DNA from: Melitaea cinxia
Taxonomy: Eukaryota; Arthropoda; Insecta; Lepidoptera; Nymphalidae
Length of the DNA stretch: 64,000 nt
Assembly: GCF_905220565.1 (NCBI RefSeq)
Contig: NC_059409.1
Coordinates: 5,463,501-5,527,500, forward strand
Direction of reading: 5' to 3'
Both the position numbers and the translations under genes were made by a program. Position 1 is the stretch's first letter; every line of letters begins with the position of its first letter. Of this stretch, positions 60,801-64,000 are shown piece by piece. Under the pieces are notes generated by a model. That model did no database searches, was not told the origin of the DNA, and worked only from the letters and a program-made list of their open reading frames with translations.

Positions 60801-63351
60801 TCTCCACTCTAGGACCCGTCTACTCCAACAGCCATCGGTCCTGCGACACAGATGACCAGCCCACTGCCACTTCAACTTGCTAATTCTGTGGGCTATGTCG
60901 GTTACTTTCGTTCTCTCGCGGATAGTCTCATTTCTAATCCTGTCTTTGAGAGAGACCCCAAGCATAGCCCGTTCCATTGCACGTTGAGCGACTTTAAACT
61001 TGTGGACCAGTTCCTTCGTCAGTGTCCACGTCTCGGCTCCGTATGTTAACACAGGCAGGACACTCGAAACTTGCTCAGATTCCTCGAAAACTTTTGTCTT
61101 CAAGCATTGCGGAATCTTCGAAGTGAAGAGTGGACGGAGTCTGCCAAACGCCGCCCAGCCCAACCGAATCCTCCTATCGGCCTCCTTCTCGAAGTTGTTG
61201 CGGCCTAGTTGGATAGTATGGCCTAGGTAAATATAATCCTGAACAACTTCGAGATGGGTACCATCGACCGATACCGGTATCGGTATGACTTGGTTGTTAA
61301 ACATAACTTTCGTCTTATCCAAGTTCGTACAGAGACCGACACGTCGGGAGGACTCGTTTAGGCCGGCCAGCATTTGGCCTAACTCATCCAGCGTCTCCGC
61401 AAAGATGACAATATCGTCGGCGAAACGAAGGTGAGAGATGAATTCACCGTTGACGTTGATGCCTCGTTCCCCCCAATCCAAGGTCTTAAGGTCTTGTTCT
61501 TTGGTCATTGACGTGAACGGTCATCGTCGCCGCGTCGTACATAGATTTCAGTACCTCGATATATCGCCAGTCGATATGACATCTCTGCAGAGAGTCCAGG
61601 ACAGCCCAGGTCTCGACAGAGTCGAAGGCTTTCTCGTAGTCCACAAATGCCATACACAGCGGTTGATTATATTCTTCCGTCTTTTGGATAATCTGCCGAA
61701 CAGTATGGATGTGGTCCACGGTGCTGTAGCCATTTCGAAACCCAGCCTGCTCTGGTGGATGGAATTCGTCGAGTCTTCTGGCGAGACGATTCGTAACAAC
61801 CCTCGAAAACAGCTCACAGTATCGGAGCTTTGCCATGTCCACCTCCTTTGGGGCTTCTTCTCAAAAAATGAGTTCATCAAGAAGAGCCCCTCCGATTCGA
61901 GAAAGTTGACAAGCATCTGCCCCCTGCGATTCCTGTGCCCCAATCCGTGTGGTCCGATGCTCGATCCGTCGCGGTCTTGTACTCCCACTTTAGCGTTGAA
62001 GTCTCCCATAACAACGCTGTAGAAGGTCGAAGTAGTGCCATGTATGGCCCTTGCAATGTCTTCATACAAGGCTTCGACATCATCGTCAGAGTGTGCCGAG
62101 GTCGGCGCATATACCTGTATCACTTTCAGGGAGTACCTGTCAGTGAGTTTAAGTACAAGGTATGCTACCCGGGTCGACACACTGCTTACTTCCACAACGT
62201 TGCTAGTGAGAGTCTTGTGGACCAGAAAACCGACGCCACCTTGGGAAAGCCCATCACCCTCACGGAAGTAGAACAAGTGCCCGGAGTCCAGGATCATCGT
62301 GTCCTCATCCTGTCTTCGGACTTTAGACAACCCCAGTATGCTCCACTTAATTAACTTAATGAACTAACTAAACTTTTGGTGCGAACTAATGGGTTTTTTG
62401 CCCGTAGTCACTACGCTGGGCAGGCGGGTTGGTGACCGCGGGGCTGACTTTATCGCACCGAAGACGCTGCTGCCCGTCCTCGGTCTGTGCATTTAAAAAA
62501 GCCAGCAGTTGGATGGCTATCCCGCCATCGGTCGGCCTTTTAAGTTCCAAGGTGGTAGTGGAACTGTGCTATCCCTTAGTCGCCTCTTACGACACCCACG
62601 GGAAGAGATGGGGTGGCTAAATTCTTTAGTGCCGTAACCACACAGCACCCGTAACCACACAGCACGTAAAAAGTAAATGACAAAAAAATATTATTGTGGG
62701 ATATCCTTATGAGATAGACATATATCATAGCGGAGTTTTCTGTAGACCTTTTCAGTGTGTACAATACTTAGTAAATTATTTTGATAAATCTCGTAGGGTT
62801 CACGCTGCGTTTGCAATATGTAAGCGGAAAAAATTAATTATTTACGACATCACATTAGAAACCTCAAAAATAACAGTATTTCTCCACCATTTAATGGATG
62901 TTATTATACATATAAACCTTCCTCTTCAATCACTCTATCTATTAAAAAAAACATCATCAAAAACAGCATCAAAATCCGTTGCGTAGTTTTAAAGATGTAA
63001 GCATACATAGGGATATAGGGAAATAAGGACAGAGAAAGCGACTTTGTTTTATACTATGTACTACTAGTGATTATGTTGTGTAAAATATATACATAATACA
63101 TATATTGTTTTTTTGTATGTTTTTTTCATCATAACACGAAAAGTATTGCATCTAGAAGTGTAATGCCAGTAAAGTTAAGCTATAAATAAAATCCATGCTA
63201 AAGCTAGCTCTATACCAATGTAACGTTTTGCTGAAAATAACTTTTATTTCAGATGCAAACTCAAATCTTATTAGATAAAATTGTAACATCGTCGAACCAG
63301 AGCGTCGCCACAGCGTCGTTGGGACAATCTTTGGCCGATGAAAAAAAGTGA
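57776..63351 (+). CDS. Membrane-anchored J-domain protein (dnaJ-like protein 60 type), 229 aa, six exons
   Basis: Exons are 57776-57837, 57918-58011, 58199-58365, 59333-59497, 59660-59762 and 63253-63351. They total 690 bases, phases match and introns are GT-AG. J proteins stimulate Hsp70 ATPase through an HPD motif. Here the N-terminus (MYLFKSNTVFNSARKFRRLY) is basic and lacks acidic residues, like a mitochondrial leader. The J domain spans about 26-90 (HYEVLNLQKN, HPD at 54-56, VEAYNVLGKPTTRAQYDQ). An Asn/Ser-rich linker follows, then one membrane segment (141-162, AIIMICFGIAIIGVILQ) and a charged helical tail. Layout and size fit Drosophila DnaJ-60 (about 217 aa); DNAJC30-like is the alternative. 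The last intron carries an RTE LINE in opposite orientation. Confidence 0.88.
57918..58011 (+). CDS. DnaJ exon 2: J-domain helices I-II
   Basis: The acceptor is tttttgtag|TTCAGG and the donor is AAAGAG|gtaaaa. Encodes SGRKTHYEVLNLQKN then DKEIKDAFIKMSKE. An alternative AG five bases further in (57922) does not fit the phase of exon 1. Confidence 0.88.
58012..58198 (+). other. DnaJ intron 2
   Basis: 187 bases, GT-AG, AT-rich, no feature recognised. Confidence 0.8.
58199..58365 (+). CDS. DnaJ exon 3: HPD motif and J-domain helices III-IV
   Basis: The acceptor is aattacag|TATCAT and the donor is TATAA|gtgagt. Encodes YHPDKNKSSKAQENF, then VEAYNVLGKPTTRAQYDQ, and the start of the linker. The catalytic HPD lies directly after the splice junction. 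Confidence 0.93.
58366..59332 (+). other. DnaJ intron 3 with two LINE-tail relics
   Basis: 58543-58685 (tgttgcaggtgtctttaggc, then accatcaggtgagtggtatg) and 58855-58955 (cttattatcaggtgaaatag, then tggtcaaacgcaagcc) resemble the 3' tails of CR1/Jockey-like LINEs common in Lepidoptera. Both are on the plus strand. The remainder is AT-rich. Confidence 0.5.
59333..59497 (+). CDS. DnaJ exon 4: linker and membrane segment
   Basis: The acceptor is atttttcag|TTGGAG and the donor is GATTAA|gtaagt. Encodes an Asn/Ser/Thr-rich linker (WRTNTNNTQSNSS) and the hydrophobic segment AIIMICFGIAIIGVILQ. Confidence 0.9.
59660..59762 (+). CDS. DnaJ exon 5: charged helical tail
   Basis: The acceptor is actttgcag|GGAATC and the donor is AGAGAT|gtaagt. 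Encodes ESYLIHRQRTQEKSI then LAEELERVRAAARGKTRD, strongly helical and charged. Confidence 0.88.
60642..61508 (-). pseudogene. RTE reverse-transcriptase palm/thumb and C-terminus
   Basis: Encodes LKTLDWGERGINVNGEF, then LRFADDIVIFAETLDELG (catalytic FADD), TYGAETWTL, LKWQWAGHLCRR and a C-terminus ending AYVQQWTAIG then TGA. A TAG replaces a Trp after GRPPAR at about 60756, then the frame continues open to the natural end. That final stretch is the sequence reused as the tail of short elements in this window. Confidence 0.82.
61486..61842 (-). pseudogene. RTE reverse-transcriptase fingers fragment
   Basis: Encodes LRYCELFSRVVTNRLARR, then PPEQAGFRNGYSTVDHIH, CMAFVDYEKAFDSVETW and DAATMTVHVNDQ. 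The FVDYEKAFDS motif is RT block A. It is out of frame with the endonuclease fragment. Confidence 0.8.
61838..62345 (-). pseudogene. RTE endonuclease domain fragment
   Basis: Encodes ILGLSKVRRQDEDTMILD, then QGGVGFLVHKTLTSNVVE, YSLKVIQVYAPTSAHSD, YSVVMGDFNAKVG and RRWTWQSSD. The QVYAPTS and GDFNAKVG motifs are endonuclease signatures. The N-terminal catalytic Asn region and the SDH end are missing. Confidence 0.8.
63253..63351 (+). CDS. DnaJ exon 6 with stop
   Basis: The acceptor is tttatttcag|ATGCAA. Encodes MQTQILLDKIVTSSNQ and ends SLADEKK then TGA at 63349-63351. It begins in phase 0 after a 3.5-kb intron. Confidence 0.85.
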   Translation: MQTQILLDKIVTSSNQSVATASLGQSLADEKK

Positions 63352-63495
63352 ATTTTATTTATTAATGATGTAAAGAATAGCAAATATTTATAACATATTT
63401 CATTGATTTAAATTGTTACTGTAAATATACATTTAGAAGGTAGATGTAAAAGTATTTTTGTAAATATTTTTCAATTGTATTTTATAGTAGTGTAC

Positions 63496-63501
63496 AATAA
63501 A
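63496..63501 (+). terminator. Polyadenylation signal of the DnaJ gene
   Basis: AATAAA about 145 bases after the stop codon, followed by T-rich sequence. Confidence 0.65.
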
Positions 63502-63580
63502 TAATATTTTATTAAAATTATTACATAAAAGATATATATTGACTTATTATTTATATAGAATTGAAGTAGGAACTAGTCAT

Positions 63581-63912
63581 CATCATCATCATCACATCAG
63601 CCTATCGCACTTCACTACTGGATATAGGCCTCCACAAGTTCGAGCCAAAATAGCGTGAACTCATGTGTTTTGTCCATAGTCACCACGCTGGGCAGGCGGG
63701 TTGGTTGGTTGGCAGGGCTGGCTTTATCGCACCGAAGACGCTGCTGCCCGTCTTCGGCCTGTGTATTTCAAAACCGGTCGGCTTTTTAAGTTCCAAGGTG
63801 GTAGTGGAACTGTGTTATCCCTTAGTCGCCTCTTACGACACCTACGGGAAGATAGGGAGTGGCTACATTCTTTAATGCCGTAACCACACGGTAGTGTCAT
63901 ATATTACACTAC
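63581..63912 (-). mobile_element. Non-autonomous RTE derivative made of the two RTE ends only
   Basis: Minus strand: the leader from about 63890 to 63660 parallels 62640-62398 (ttagtcgcctcttacgacac and ccaaggtggtagtggaactg are shared). It then jumps directly to the last RTE codons and the GAT repeat at 63581-63600. Possible 9-bp target duplication actagtcat at 63572-63580 and 63913-63921. A truncated relative with the same junction is at 12139-12265. Confidence 0.7.
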
Positions 63913-63921
63913 ACTAGTCAT

Positions 63922-64000
63922 ATATCTACTATTACTAGTCATATATTTTTATTTATTTACTTCCTGTCTTATTATGTACATTCTAATACTGATTTTGATA
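63922..64000. other. Window end, no feature
   Basis: Short AT-rich stretch with a further actagtcatat word near 63934. Nothing else is seen. Confidence 0.5.

Larger units (their letters stand above)
60631..62665 (-). mobile_element. RTE-clade LINE, decayed by internal deletions
   Basis: On the minus strand it has a 5' leader (62665 to about 62400), an endonuclease part, a reverse-transcriptase core, a C-terminal part and an end in tgatgatga after the stop at 60644-60642. Compared with intact RTE proteins as I know them, at least three pieces are missing: the protein start, the end of the endonuclease through the RT N-terminus, and a short piece before the YADD-equivalent domain. No clear target duplication was found. 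It lies antisense in the last DnaJ intron. Confidence 0.82.
59763..63252 (+). other. DnaJ intron 5 (3.5 kb), carrying the RTE relic
   Basis: Contains the RTE LINE at 60631-62665. Also holds a fragment at about 60460-60545 (ctggctttgcacgggtataa) and one at 62975-63070 (aatccgttgcgtagttttaa, then agcgactttgttttatacta). Both are dispersed relics of types I recall from lepidopteran genomes. Confidence 0.6.

Noticed and set aside
61438..62354. Plus-strand frames of 139 and 194 codons at 61.4-62.4 kb
   Set aside because: They lie antisense to the RTE endonuclease and RT fragments, which have recognisable motifs.
1..64000. CRISPR arrays, bacterial operons or ribosome binding sites
   Set aside because: The sequence is eukaryotic with spliced genes; the tandem arrays seen are microsatellites and transposon repeats.

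Overview
The window is nuclear DNA of an insect, almost certainly a moth or butterfly. It is AT-rich, its genes are split by introns with GT-AG borders, and it holds repeat types I associate with Lepidoptera: SINEs whose tails encode the end of an RTE protein and run into GAT repeats, repeats ending in CTAG, and repeats bordered by the accgacttc motif. Identification is by reading alone; no database search was run. Two protein-coding genes could be rebuilt exon by exon with matching splice phases. They stand head to head about 1.4 kb apart. On the minus strand is an unc-76/FEZ orthologue: seven coding exons from 56348 down to 7281, 388 codons plus stop, with one giant first intron of about 40 kb (15972-55959). 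On the plus strand is a small membrane-anchored J-domain protein resembling dnaJ-like protein 60: six exons from 57776 to 63351, 229 codons plus stop, with a probable mitochondrial leader. Layout: 1-4191 is a non-coding DNA transposon of 2207 bp inserted at an internal TA of another copy of itself in opposite orientation. The outer copy sits in a tRNA-derived SINE (4194-4434), which also carries a second, tRNA-bearing insertion (4446-4658). 4670-7280 is the 3' flank of unc-76. 7281-15971 holds unc-76 exons 7 to 2 and small repeat relics. 15972-55959 is the giant intron. It contains a hAT relic (16747-17732), a candidate regulatory island near 18.1-18.3 kb, a nearly intact GC-rich R1-clade LINE (28369-34186, 14-bp target duplication), a second inverted hAT copy (40740-41717) and a cluster of related repeats with a foldback (46.7-49.7 kb). 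55960-56348 is unc-76 exon 1. 56349-57775 is the shared 5' region with a SINE. 57776-63351 is the DnaJ gene, whose last intron holds a decayed RTE LINE (60631-62665) on the opposite strand. About 0.9 kb beyond that LINE is a short derivative made only of the RTE's two ends (63581-63912). The host genes are known families. UNC-76/FEZ is a kinesin adaptor for axonal transport, and the J protein would stimulate an Hsp70. The more novel material is in the mobile elements, above all the self-nested transposon with palindromic CCCGGG ends and TA target duplication.
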